From: Petunia secreta
Lineage: Eukaryota > Streptophyta > Magnoliopsida > Solanales > Solanaceae
NCBI GenBank assembly: GCA_029990175.1
Contig: JARKIP010000005.1
Span: forward strand, 47,340,001 to 47,404,000
Direction: 5' to 3'
Length of the DNA: 64,000 nucleotides
Positions 1 to 11,022 of the stretch are shown piece by piece. The position numbers were made by a program, and so were the translations under genes. The notes under the pieces were generated by a model. That model was given only the letters and a program-made list of their open reading frames with translations, was not told the DNA's origin and ran no database searches. Position 1 is the first letter of the stretch. Each line of letters starts with the position of its first letter.

Positions 1-590
1 ATTGCCTATTGCCAAGACTTTCAACGCTATTGCAATAAGAGGCTACAGCCAAGACTTGCAGCTGTGATGTAATGAGGTCCTTGTAGACACTTCTTCCCTA
101 TTTCCAAGACTTATAGACCAGTTGCAATGGGGCACTTGCAGAGAAATTCTCTGCAAGTAGCCAAGACTTGTAGCTTTGGTGCAATAAGCATAAAGCAGAG
201 ACTTCTTGGCTATTGCCAGGACTTTTAGACATGTTTCTATGCGGGACTTGCAGACAAAGTCTCTGCAAGTCTTGGCTATTGCCAAGAGTTGCAACTCTGG
301 TGGAATAAGCACCTAGGAGAAACTTCTTGGCTATTGCCAAGACTTTCAGACTGTTGCTATGAGGGGCATGCACAAAAAATCTATGCAAGTCTTGGCTATT
401 GGAAAGAGTTGCTGTTCTGGTGCAATAGGCACCTAGGAGAGACTTCTTGCCTATTGCCATCACTGAAAGACTGTTACTATGGGAGGCTTGCAAACAAAGT
501 CTCTCCAAGTCTTGGCTATTGCCAAGAGTTGCAGCTCTGGTGCAATAGGCACCTAAGAGAGACTTCTTTGCAAGACCTTAAGCCCAGAAA
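1..590. repeat. Left tandem array, 120-base dimeric period
   Basis: The core TTGGCTATTGCCAA (a 5-base stem, 4-base loop hairpin) recurs with its leading C at 205, 271, 326, 391, 446 and 511. The spacings alternate 55 and 65 bases, giving an exact 120-base higher-order unit (271, 391, 511 and 326, 446). Each unit also carries a block like CTTGCAGACAAAGTCTCTGC. Copies before 205 are more degenerate. Short open frames on both strands here are by-products of the repeat. Confidence 0.85.
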
Positions 591-666
591 AGGGCAACAC
601 TTTTACCGATGATCCTGCCTCTATCAAAGCATATTTTTTGTCTTGATTATGTGCAGGGTTACCACT

Positions 667-1115
667 ATGGCGACTCGCTGCATTTATATAGATTGTAATG
701 GGAATTGGGACGCAAACAACAAATACATCAACCATGATATAAAGTTGATACTTGTCGAAGACGGTATAACCTACCAGGCATTGAAAAAGAAATTTGTAAT
801 GCTCTAAGTATCAACACTGATGAAAGTGAAGCAACGATAAGGTTTGACACGAATCTTGAAACGTGCAGAGGCATGATGATAACAACTGATCAAGAACTTA
901 TGACTTGCATGTATCTGCTGAAGAATGATGACAATTTCAGAAAATCCCGCTTCATAGTAGAAGTTATTAAAATGAATGACATGTCAAGTAACAACACCAC
1001 CACCACCACCACCACCACAAGTACATGCGAATTCTTTGTGAATGAAGCTGACCATAGCATGGTGTTACATCAAAAGGAAGGGCAGTTGTTGATTATAAAT
1101 ATTTTTAAAAATTAA
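667..1115 (+). pseudogene. MuDR-type transposase, N-terminal fragment
   Basis: The frame opens at ATG 667 with CIYIDCNGNWDANNKYINHD and stops at 805-807. The same protein continues in the next frame from 789 (EICNALSINTDESEATIRFD) to the stop ending at 1115. The frameshift lies in the A-rich run at 784-791. The layout (a first-line W with Y/I residues, a valine-led strand, then a segment with the shape of LKxxxxxRxxRFIVEVIK) matches the N-terminal domain that precedes the catalytic core of plant MuDR transposases. The DDE core and zinc knuckle are missing. A run of eight threonines comes from an (ACC)n microsatellite at about 994-1018. Identification is by family resemblance and is moderately sure; the copy is clearly dead. 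Confidence 0.55.
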
Positions 1116-1641
1116 ACGTGATTGGAAAGTTAATATTATCAATAAACTGAAGTTTTGGCTATAGCCAAGACTTTACACTTATATAGATAACCAATTCAAT
1201 TTAACTTGACGCAAAGTGTTGGCAAAGGATAAGACTTCCTACTGAAACTTATTTATTGACTTTAATATTAGAAATAATTAAGTTGCCTTGAAGTCTTGCC
1301 ATAGACAATAGTATTAACAACTAAATTTCCACCAAGTCTTGGCAAAAACATTACCAGCAAAACCCTCCACGAATTATTTATCAATTTTAAATTAATTATA
1401 TAATATCAGACTTGGAATTAATTAACTAGAATTTAAGTCTTTCCTATTGGCAAGACTTTCCATCTAATCCCTTCACCCCACAACAACTAAAAAGCATGAA
1501 GTCTTGCAATTGCTAACACTTCCATCTCATCCAATTCAAAACAACTCCAGTCTTTAAAATAACAAAAATATCAAACATCCAAGTGTACTTATTTACATAA
1601 ACATAAAAAACAGAGTAAATATGACACACACGTAATTAAAA

Positions 1642-2112
1642 CTACTCATCAGTTTTCTCTAACTCTTTTGCAGTACTAAAAGTCTTATTTGGACTACCAC
1701 ACGGATCATCTTGCGACGGAGGTAACAAACGAAAATTTGGAAATTCATCGCCCACAACACATTTTTGCCTCTTCCTGGCACCTTCATTAGAACATCTTGG
1801 TTGACTTATAAAATCGTCCACCACATCTAAATGTACATGATCATGATCAGAAGATTCAATATCCATTATCTGCAAAATTTAAAAAAAATAACAATGACAA
1901 CACATAATAAAAAATAATGAAACACTAATGAAAAGACCATATACAAAATACTCCATAAATTTGCCGAAAACTCCACATTTCAACAACGTCAATTGCCGCT
2001 CCGTCAAAAATTCACTAACCAAACTACTATACTTCACATCACCACCCCAAGAACCTTTGGCATCAAACCAGTGCTCAAACTTAAAATTTTGATCTCCTTC
2101 ATATAGGAACAA
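1642..2112 (-). pseudogene. Spliced gene fragment, Ulp1/DUF1985-like, inside TE-A
   Basis: Two minus-strand blocks lie in the same frame: 2112-1945 and 1869-1642. Between them a 75-base gap (1944-1870) begins GTATAT and ends in a T-rich tract plus TTGCAG, the form of a plant intron. Removing it keeps the frame, since exon 1 is exactly 56 codons. Exon 1 holds FLTERQLTLLKCGVFGKFME, which resembles the start of the domain upstream of Ulp1-like proteases carried by some plant MULEs. Exon 2 is acidic, then basic (RKRQKC, a possible nuclear signal), and ends KELEKTDE. No clear start is visible upstream of 2112, so the 5' end is missing. The family assignment is an inference from one motif; the intron is better supported. 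Confidence 0.4.
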
Positions 2113-2339
2113 AAGATAAAATATGCATATTCAACAAATAAAATTATAAAAATAGTATGATAACAGAATAACAAGTAAAGACAAGAAAACATTCATTACG
2201 AAGTGCCATCATGAACTCATGATTAATATGCAGAAAAATTCCTACGTCATTACCATAATTCAAAGTCAGTAGGCCAAAAGCAAAGACAACATAAAAACAC
2301 AGCAACAACTACAGAATGCATGACTGATGAAAAGAGAAA

Positions 2340-2776
2340 ACTACAGAAAAAAGTCTCTACAACTATTGACAATAGCCAACACTTTAAACTCTAGTGGGAG
2401 GGGCAACTTGTAGAATTAGTCTTTATAATTATTGGCAATTGCCAATACTTTTACTTATACTGTAGTGACAAACTTGCAGAGAAAGTCTCTGAAACTCTTG
2501 ACAATAGCCAATATTTTAAGTTCTGATGCAAGGGGGATCTTACACTGAAAATCTCTAAAAGTCATGGCAATTGGGAAGACTTTTACCTCTACTGCAGTGA
2601 ACAACTTGCAGACAAAGTCTTTGCAACTCTTGGCAATAGCTAAGACTCTAAGTGCTGCTGGAAGCGACAACTTACACGAAACATCTCTGAAAATATTGGC
2701 AATAGCCAAGACTTTAAAAACTAATGCAATAACCAACTTGAAGAAAAATTCTATGAAACTCTTGGCCATTCTTTAA
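2340..2776. repeat. Right tandem array, 66-base period
   Basis: Seven cores of the type TTGGCAATAGCCAA begin near 2364, 2429, 2497, 2563, 2629, 2695 and 2761. The later copies are spaced exactly 66 bases apart. The units also carry CTTGCAGACAAAGTCTTTGC, close to the block in the left array, so the two arrays have a common origin. They look like subterminal repeats of TE-A. Confidence 0.85.
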
Positions 2777-3158
2777 GCTCTAAACAATGAGCAACAACAA
2801 AATCTAATAGTTATACCAGTAAAAACCTTCAAATCACCGTAATAAACCAAAAACACGTGAAGCTCAAACTTAATTCAACGATCATCCATCCAAATGCAAA
2901 ACAAACTAACAGATAAATATAAATAATAAGTTAAAAAATAAATACTGATAAATCATTAGCGAAATAAAAATTATATTTTAAAGAAAAAATAATAGAACTA
3001 ACATAAGATAAACATACGAAAAAAAAAGAAAAATAAACCCGTAAATCCTCAGCGCACAAAGAAGAAACAAGGAAAGAAACTAGGAAAGAGACAAAGGAAT
3101 GCGTTCAATATGAATTAGGTTTAGTCAGCGGCAAAAGAGTCCTTTCCCAGAGGGGTGG
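2777..3158. other. AT-rich stretch without a gene
   Basis: The sequence is A-rich, with AAAGAAACAAGGAAAG-like runs up to about 3090. I see no coding signal or repeat. A sharp junction at about 3159 leads into the RNase H region of TE-B, so this point is a deletion or truncation breakpoint. Confidence 0.5.
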
Positions 3159-4880
3159 ATGATGTAGAGTTGGCAGCTGTGGTCTTTGCTTTGAAGATAT
3201 GGAGGCATTACCTTTATGGCGAGCCTTGTGAGGTGTATACGGATCATAAGAGTCTACAGTATCTTCTCTCTCTCTTAACGGCCGACAGCGGAGATGGCTT
3301 GAATTGATTAAAGATTATGATCTCACTATCAATTATCATCCTGGGAAGGCGAACGTGGTAGCGGATGCTTTGAGCAAAAAGTCCATGGGCAGCATAGATT
3401 TTCTTTATGCTGATATGAGACCATTGGCTCGAGAATTGCAGTCCCTTGGCGACTTTGGCGTGAGATTTCTTCTCCCAGACTCCAGTCGAGTTTTAGCGTG
3501 TATTGCAGCTCAGTCTTCCTTAGTCAGTCAGATAAAGGGAAGACAGTTCAAGGATCCTCATCTGCAGGAGTTGCGTGGTCGTGTCCTAAGTGGAGGAGTT
3601 CCCTCCTTCGAGCTTGATTCAGATGGAATTCTTCGGTTTAATGGTCGACTCTATGTTCCTGATGTTGGGAATCTTAGGCAGTCACTGCTCGGTGAAGCTC
3701 ATAGCTCGCGTTATTCCATTCATCCTGGTATTACAAAAATATATCAGGACCTCCGAGAGCTATACTGATGGAAGGGGTTGAAGAGAGATGTATTTGATTA
3801 TGTATCTCGTTGCATGAACTGTCAGCAGGTTAAGTTCGAGCACCGGAGACCAGCAGGGCTAGCTCAGGCATTGCCCATTCCCGACTGACTAAATCAGCTC
3901 ACTTTATCCCTGTAAAGAATACTGATTCAGCTCAGAGATTGGCTCGAATTTTCATTGAGCAGGTGGTTAGGCTGCATGATACTCCTGTATCTATTATATC
4001 AGATCGTGGTTCCCAGTTTACTTCTCAGTTCTGGCAGTCTTTTCAGAGAGAGTTGGGGACCCAGGTGCAGCTTAGCACAACATTCCATCCTGAGACTGAC
4101 GGTCAGTCCGAGCGGGTTATTCAAATTATGGACGACATGTTGAGAGCTTGTGCACTTGATTCCAGGGGTTACTGGGATGATCATTTGGCGTTAGCGGAGT
4201 TCTCTTATAATAATAGCTATCAATCTTCTATTCAGATGGCACCATTTGAGGCCTTATACGGTCGTCGATGTCGTTCTCCTATTGGCTGGTTTGAGTCTCG
4301 AGATGTCGAGGTGATGAGTGCAGATATGGTTAGTCAGACTCTTGAGGTTGTTCATGTTATTCAGGATCATTTACGGACCGCACAGAGTAGGCAGATTTCA
4401 TATTCGAACCGGAGGAGCCGAGAGTTAGAGTTCGAGGTCGGGGACATGGTATTTCTGAAAGTGTCACCGATGTGAGGTGTAAAGAGATTTGGCAGGAAAG
4501 GAAAGCTTAGTCCCAGGTTCATTTGCCCTTTCCGTATCGAGAAGCATATTGGTAAGGTAGCTTATCGGCTCAACTTGCCAGCTTCTATGCCAGTTCACCC
4601 AGTTTTCCACGTATCGATACTTTGACAGTGTATCTGAGATCCTTCCGAAGTGATCGAATTAGACCCTGCTCAGCTAGATGTGAATCTGGCTTACGAGGAG
4701 TTCCCAGTTGCTATAGTAGCGCGTGATATCCGGAAGCTTCGTTCGAAGCAGATTCCGATTGTTCGAGTGCAATGGAATAATCGTCCACATGAGGAGGACA
4801 CTTGGGAGCTTGAGTCCAGTATGCGTGAGAGGTATCCTTACCTCTTCGACGATTCAGGTTCGAACTTGATCTTTAAAGCC
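3159..4880 (+). pseudogene. TE-B pol remnant: RNase H, integrase, chromodomain-like tail
   Basis: RNase H is recognised from GEPCEVYTDHKSLQ and YHPGKANVVADALS (3304 frame). Integrase follows: the HHCC zinc region ends with RCMNCQQVKFEHRRP, and later come SDRGSQFT, TDGQSERVIQ and MAPFEALYGRRCRSPIGW. The tail at 4650-4883 (VRVQWNN, EEDTWELES, RYPYLFDDSG) is chromodomain-like, as in Tekay/Del elements, which insert into chromatin. Breaks: TGA in place of Trp at about 3767, a deletion near 3887 that removes the first integrase Asp block, TGA at about 4472, TGA at 4623, and a frameshift near 3300. The protein is not functional. Compared with the intact relative at 46277-49858, about 80 bases of integrase are missing at the deletion. 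Confidence 0.9.
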
Positions 4881-5011
4881 TAAAAGTTCTAATCATTGTA
4901 TATAATTTTGGTTTCGTAATAAATGTAATTGAAAATTCGTGTAAGCATTCTCATTAGAGGTGTGAAATCTATTTTAGACTCTTGCTTGTTCGAGGACGAA
5001 CGAGAGTCTAT

Positions 5012-5022
5012 GTGGAGGAGAA
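5012..5022 (+). promoter_or_regulatory. TE-B polypurine tract
   Basis: GTGGAGGAGAA lies directly before the 3' LTR (TG at 5023). It would prime plus-strand DNA synthesis. The preceding bases CGAGGACGAACGAGAGTCTA are shared with the TE-C and TE-K tract regions. Confidence 0.8.
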
Positions 5023-7266
5023 TGAAACGACCTCGGTCAGTCGTTTCGGAAGTTAGGACTCCGATTGGCGTGCCGATAATTTTAAAATATTCGTAAGGTT
5101 TGTCTGTCAAATTTGAGCTAAATCAGACCTCGTTTGGTAGGCATCGGAAGAAGGCTTCAGTTTTTATTGTCAATAAATATTAAAAAGAGATTTTTGAGCT
5201 CGGTTTGGGCGAATGAGCTCTGATTCGAAATCCGAAAGCACCGTTAGGTTCGTATGACTATTTGTGACTTTTTTTATTTTTCGAAAGTGAATTTCGATGT
5301 TGTTCGGCTAGTTTTCGCAAAAATGCCGAAAGTTAAATAATTTTACCCTTTTCCTTTAAATTCGCATCTTGAGTTTCGGGAGTCCGATTTGAGATCCGTC
5401 TTTGCGAGTATGTTACATATATTTTGTATAGCTTACTTGAAAATTTTTGGATCATTTCGACTTCTCTAGGGTTCTATTTCAATTTTAATCGTCGTAGCAA
5501 ATTTATTATAAAAAAATAAATAATAATTAAAAATTGGAAAAAGTCGGTGGCTTAGGGGATTTAATCCCCTAGCAGAATGTATTCGGATATACAACAGAAA
5601 CATTACAAAAAACGCACAGAAAGAAAAAATTAGGAAAAGATAGAGGAAAAAAGGGAAAAATGAGTGGAAAAATAGTGGAATTTCTATACCAAATCTTCAG
5701 GTAATGATGTTAACTCATTATCTTAGCTTATTACGTGTCTTTGAATATATTTTTATGGTAAAAATAGGGATATTAGACATCGCCCTAATGACGTAAATTG
5801 ATAGTTTAAAGGGTCAATTAGACCCCGATGATGGAAATGATTATATATTCATACTCAGTGAGTTATGGGCAAGATATAAATATAATTTATTTCGTGTTTG
5901 GTTATGGGACTTTGAACCCTGTATATAGGCCTGGCCTGCGTATTGCGTATACGAATAGGGTATCAGGTTCCTAACTGAATTGCCCTAAAACATAAGGAAT
6001 GAAGCCTTTAGCTTTATTTGATATAATTTTTCTGCTTATTGAATAGAAAGAGATTGTTTGGCAACTAATACAAAGGAAAAGCCAGTGGTTGAGTAACATG
6101 ATTAGCTTTAGAATACGGTAATTGTTTATATCCATTTCTTTGGAGGTACTTGGCCTCGTGGATTTTCTACCATGTGTTCCTTACGTGTGTAGCTGCCGAT
6201 AGGCATACTCATTACGCCTTAGCTTTGGATTTACATTCTATAATATATATTATGTCCTGTTATTGCTATTGCATGGGGAATCTGAGTATTGTACTTTGTC
6301 TTGGAGTTGGCATCTACTTCCCGGCTGTCGATGAGAGTCCTGTGCCGGTGGAGGGTTATTATTGCATCACATTGCATTCATATGCATTATATTGCATATC
6401 ATACTGAGTGCAGGAGTATTCCGCCTCAGCTTTACATTTTATCGGGTGCAGGAGTATTCCGCCCCAGGAGAGTGCAGGAGTATTCCGCCTCTGATTTTGG
6501 TTTATATTATATCGGGTGCAGGAGTATTCCGCCCCAGGAGCAGGAGCATTCTGCTCCAGTTGGTTAGCAGATTGGATTCCCCTAGAATGCAGGAGTATTC
6601 CACTTCGGGATGGGATTATGGGCACATGTGACCCTTTGCATCTCATTTCATTTCACTTCATTCCATTTCATTTCATACTATTGTGTAGATTTTTTTTATA
6701 CATGAATATTGTTCTGCTTATATGTGATTGTTATTTGTTGATTGTTGTCTGGTTCCGTTTCCCTTACTAACGTATCTATTTTTCGAGGTTGCTAGTTTGT
6801 TTACACTTATTGAGTCCTCATGACTCACCCCCTATTTGTCCTTGTGTTTTCTTTTCGTTCGGCAGATTATGTATCAGGACCCAGCCAGTCGCGCCGTGAT
6901 TGAGGAGTAGTACGTTCTCAGCTGTCTACGGTGAGCCATCCTGTTCATTGCGGCCACCAACTTCAGATATTACAGTTTTCCTTACTTTTGCTCCCTTCGG
7001 GAAATGTGTATATCTTTTGGCCTTCTTAGATGTCTGATCTGGAAACCTTTAAAATTGTGTATTCTGGGTAGTCAGTTGTATTATTCAGACAGCTTGTATG
7101 TTTGTCTATCCTTAAGAGTTATCTTATGTTATTAAAATTTGGTTCATTTTCATTTCAAGATAATTCTTTGCAATTTATATCGATTCTATTAATAGGGTTC
7201 GCCCGACAGGTTTAGGGGAGGTGGTCGGGTGCCCGCGCGGCCTAACCGAGAATTCAGGTCGTGTCA
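5023..7266 (+). repeat. TE-B 3' LTR
   Basis: The LTR begins TGAAACGACCTCGG and ends AGGTCGTGTCA (2244 bases). Both ends match the reverse-oriented LTR at 55757-58236. The 5' third shares sentences such as CCGTTAGGTTCGTAT and CCTCGTTTGGTAGG with the TE-K LTR, so the two families are related. It carries a decayed minisatellite at 6405-6608. No host gene is seen inside. Confidence 0.9.
6405..6608. repeat. LTR minisatellite, GCAGGAGTATTCCGCC unit
   Basis: The unit GCAGGAGTATTCCGCC occurs near 6409, 6448, 6473 and 6518. Variant copies lie near 6540 and 6588. Spacings are irregular (about 25-45 bases), often with CCAGGAG or a TTTA/TATATCGGGT linker. The same array in reverse is in the TE-M LTR. 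Confidence 0.8.
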
Positions 7267-7308
7267 TCCGGGTTCCCTCATGACTATCCAAGATTTTGGA
7301 TCGTGACA
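7267..7308 (+). repeat. TE-C 5' LTR, last 42 bases
   Basis: It ends ...TTTTGGATCGTGACA, like the TE-C 3' LTR at 26709. The rest of this LTR, about 1.2 kb, is missing to the left of TE-B. Confidence 0.8.
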
Positions 7309-7310
7309 GT

Positions 7311-7322
7311 TAGTATCAGAGC
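7311..7322 (+). promoter_or_regulatory. TE-C primer binding site (initiator Met tRNA type)
   Basis: TAGTATCAGAGC differs by one base from the standard plant primer site TGGTATCAGAGC. It lies two bases after the LTR end. Confidence 0.8.
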
Positions 7323-9130
7323 CAAGGTCTAGTGTCCTGATAAGTCATGAACATTGTGCAATGAAGCCTCATTGATCGGTACGAAGATGTCTGTACTTAT
7401 TTACGAGTGGCTATGGTGGTATGTAGTGAAAACATCCATTCTTTAATTCCTTATCTCATGCGTTGTATTTTGTAAATGATAAACTAAATTTTTTTCCCAA
7501 TGTTTATTCTTTTGATGGTGAATGTTCATTGTCATAGCAAGATATTGGCGAATTTGAGTGAATCATAATGAAGGCAAGAAATGCCATATACTGAATGCAA
7601 GGTTCATAAGTCGACATGATATTGTTGTTTTAGATTGCTTTGACTTCAACAAATCAATAAGGGTATAAGAGAATGGTTTCGGCTATATCATGGTTTGTTA
7701 AGTTTTGTCGAGATTGTTGTGCATTATAGGGATTTCATGATTTAGAGCATTACTCTTCGCAATGAAGATGCAATGAAAATTTCTCTTGATAGCGGTAAAA
7801 CGTTGGACTCTTGCAAGTTTATAGCTTGTATAAATTAGCTTCTTGGACTTTAGAAATGTAAAAAAGAAGCTAGTAGGCCCATATAAAGTGTTTGGTGTGG
7901 TGGTTCTCATAGCAGTTTGAAATATTCAAAGTTACGCTAGTAAAATTCTCTGTTCCAGTGCTTGTTTAAGACTTACATGAAAATTTTCCGATGCCCTTTC
8001 AATTGTTGATGAGTACATGTGAAGTTTTAAATTTAAGCAATGTGCTATGACCATTGAGGGACATATTATTTCATCCTTTTGTGTGTATATGTGTATCTTT
8101 TTTTACATTATGCAAGAGTCAACTTGAGTTTTGAAAGCTTGATGAGACGTTGGTAGTACTACACTTAGGTTGTACAAGGTCAGAGTATAGTTTCCTTCCA
8201 TAAACTACTGATGGCTTTTGGCTTGGGAGCCGACAGTGGGTAACCAAGTTGAACCAAGATTGTGCAGATATGTTAGTGATCTTTTGACCGAGTTCCATTG
8301 GTTTTGATGTATCTCCATAATTTTTTATGGTAATCTTTGGACACTTATTCGATGTTCATGGATGTGGAACGGGTTTTGATCGGCGTGTGTAGTCTTAGCT
8401 TAGGGCTTGGATGCTTTTGTTGGTTTGATTTAATTCTCGAAATGGGTTGGGTTTCTATTCTTAGCGAGACAGGTTCTGAATATTCGTATTCTAGCAAGCG
8501 CTACGAGAATTGGTCAAAAAATGGGTATAAAGTGTATCTTGCATTGGTTTGATATTCTATTGTTGAGTTCTGTTTATTGATTAGGTTTTGGTTGTGTTTC
8601 ACGAAGACTTGGTGAGCATTTTACTAGTAGGTATAGTGATAGTTGGTATCTCTTTTATGTCAGGATGACTTGTCGCATCTGTTATAACTTCGTTGTGTTT
8701 TTCCTTATGATCCACTCGAGATCTGGATAATATTTGTTGGAGATTCGATATTTGGATATATTTTGAGTATGGTTTTTAGGACAACAAGGGTTAATACAAG
8801 TTTTTGGTATATCTTTTGAGCTTGCGAATGCTCGAGTTATTTTTGTGGGTCTGATGTATGTAGTTTTCAAGCTTTGCTTGAGTTCTTTGATGTTTGTATC
8901 CAGTAATGACATATTGTTGTACATCGTAAACATATTAAGGCTCATAGTATAGTTGTTGGCCATGATCAACTTCTGTGGGGATTCACAGTTCCTTGGGTTT
9001 TGGCAGATAGATAATGGCTTGTTAATGACGAGGTTCAATTTTGATGGTTAACAGGGATCGAGCTTTTTGAAGCTTAAGAATGATCTTTCCTTGATTCAAG
9101 ACAATTGCATGTAGTCCCCTATTTATTTAT
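7323..9130 (+). other. TE-C leader and vanished gag/protease region
   Basis: About 1.8 kb lies between the primer site and the first recognisable pol sequence. Every frame is short; no gag core, zinc knuckle or D[ST]G protease motif can be read. In TE-K the same interval holds gag and protease, so this one was replaced, badly decayed, or belongs to a variant with a long leader. Confidence 0.5.
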
Positions 9131-11022
9131 TTTATTCCTGTAGTTCGTGAGTTCATATATGTATTTTCCAAGGATTTGCCCAGTATTCCTCCCGATAGAG
9201 ATATAGATTTCGGCATAGATGTTATTCTGGGTACGCATCCTATCTCTATTCCTCATTATTGTATGGCTCCTAATGAGCTTAGAGATTTAAAGGAGCAGCT
9301 GCAGGATTTAGTTGGTAAGAGATTTATCAGACCCAGTGTTTCACCTCGGAGAGCTCCAGTATTATTTGTTGAGAAGAATGATGGCCTGGTGCGAATGTGT
9401 ATTTATTATAGGCAGCTGGACAAGGTTACGATTAAAAATAAGCATATGTTGCCTCGTATTGATAACTCATTGATCTGTTGTAGAGAGTTAAGTTCTTTTC
9501 TAAGATTGACTTGAAATCTAGCTATCATTCGTTAAATTGAGTGTTCAGGCCTTACTTGGATTTATTTGTGATCGCTATATTGACGATATCTTGATTTATT
9601 CCCGTAGCTAAGAAGAGCATAAAGAACACTTTAGAGAAATTCTATAGACACTTGGGGAACACCAGTTGAATGCCAAGTTCTCCAAGTGTGAATTCTGCTT
9701 AGATTTTATGGCATTCTTGGGTCACATTGTCTCTAGTGAAGGAATTAAAGTTGATCCAAAGAAAATTGAGACAGTTTAGAATTGGCCACGACCTATTTCT
9801 CCGATAGGGATATGTGGTTTGCTTTGCTTGGTGGGGTATTGCCAGCAATTTTTTCAGGGATTTTCCACCATTGGATCCCCACTTACCTGTTTGACTCAGA
9901 AACGGTTCACTTTAAATGGTCAGATGCGTGTGAGATGAGCTTTTAGAAGCTCAAATTGTTGTTAACTATTGTCCCAGGTTTTATTCTTCCTACCAGTTCA
10001 GGCGGGTTTGTAGTATATTGTGACGCCTCTAGTATTGTGTTGGGTACGTGCTAATGTAGAATGATAGGGTGATTGCATATGCATCATGATAATTGAGAGT
10101 ATGTGAGAAAAACTACCCACCCATGACTTAGAGTTTGCAGCAGGTGTGTTTGTATTAGAACACTGGAGGTACAATCTTTACGGTGAACCTTGTAAGATTT
10201 TTTCACTGATCACAACCTGTTTAATCAGAATAACTTAGATGGTAAACATCAAAGATGACTCGAGTTAATCAAGGATTATGATTTTACCATTCGTTATCAC
10301 CCAGGAAAGGCCAATGTGGTAGCTGATGTGGTGAGTTGAAAGCCTATAAGAAGATTGCCTATTTAGATGTTGATACGAGGGGATTGGCGATTTGAGTTGA
10401 AGTCCTTGACTAACCAGAGGGTTATAGTATTCAGCCTGACATCTGATAGAGTATTTCCTTGTATGATGACCCAATCTTCTCTTGCCAAATTGATCGAGGA
10501 GAGATAGTATGAGAATCCTTATTTGCTTGAGTTGCGAGATCAGGCCTTAGGTGGGGAACTGTTAGAGTTTACGGTTGGTGATGATGATGTCCTTCACCTC
10601 TATGGTTGTTTGTGTGTTCCTAACGCTGATGACTTAAGGTAGTCATTATTAGATGAGGCTCACAGCTCACGCTATTCCATTCATCCCGGTATCACAAAGA
10701 TGTATAAGGACATTTGTGAGTTATATTGGTGGAAGGGGATGAAGAAGGATGTTTTTGAGCATGTGTCTTCGTGCTCAAACTATGAGTAGGTCAAGTGCGA
10801 GCATAGAAGACATGTAGGTTTATCCCAGACATTACCTATTCTCGAGTGGAAGTGGGAGATAATCACTTTGGGCTTTGTTGTTGGTTTCCTAGGATCTCGA
10901 GGCAGCATGACTCAGTTTGGGTGGTGGTTGATAGCCATACCAAGTCTACTCACTTTGTTTGCAGTAAAGACTACCTATACATCAAAAAAGTTGGCTAAGA
11001 TTTTTATTGAGCAGATTATCCA
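9131..11022 (+). pseudogene. TE-C pol remnant, part 1 (reverse transcriptase to integrase)
   Basis: Reverse transcriptase is visible from LPSIPPDRDIDFGIDVILGT through FIRPSVSP and RMCIYYRQLDKVTIKNK. Further blocks follow in changing frames: a YIDDILIY-type active site near 9580, CDAS at about 10021 (RNase H), YHPGKANVVADV near 10290, the integrase HHCC region at about 10650-10800 and KLAKIFIEQII at about 10990. There are many stops and small indels, and the segment between the first reverse transcriptase motifs and the active site is shortened. TE-D entered inside integrase at 11022; the gene resumes at 18473. Confidence 0.85.

Larger units (their letters stand above)
1..2780. mobile_element. 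TE-A: Mutator-like (MULE) remnant between two tandem arrays
   Basis: A transposase N-terminal fragment on the plus strand (667-1115) and a spliced, Ulp1/DUF1985-like fragment on the minus strand (1642-2112) lie between two tandem arrays that share one palindromic core. MULEs that carry a second, captured protease-type gene (Kaonashi-type) are known in plants, which is why I join these pieces. Stretches 1116-1641 and 2113-2339 are AT-rich. They hold only scattered single copies of the core (for example a perfect palindrome near 1155) and no other gene. I see no terminal inverted repeat or target duplication, so the outer limits are estimates; the left array may continue beyond the window. Confidence 0.45.
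3159..7266 (+). mobile_element. TE-B: 5'-truncated Ty3/gypsy (Tekay/Del-like chromovirus)
   Basis: The element starts abruptly in RNase H and runs through integrase and a chromodomain-like tail. It ends in a purine tract and a complete 3' LTR. Its 5' LTR, gag, protease and reverse transcriptase are absent. A reverse-oriented LTR of the same family stands at 55757-58236 and fixes the LTR ends. Immediately after 7266 comes the last 42 bases of a different LTR (TE-C), so TE-B probably inserted in the 5' LTR of TE-C and later lost its left half in a deletion ending at about 3159. Confidence 0.85.

Noticed and set aside
1..570. Regular palindromic repeats that look CRISPR-like
   Set aside because: The spacers are themselves repeats, the unit is a 120-base dimer, and the context is eukaryotic transposon DNA.
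5023..7308. A single LTR ending GTGACA just before a primer site, which would make TE-B and TE-C one tandem element
   Set aside because: The reverse-oriented family member at 55757-58236 ends at the equivalent of 7266, and the TE-C 3' LTR has a different start (19677), so two LTRs meet here.
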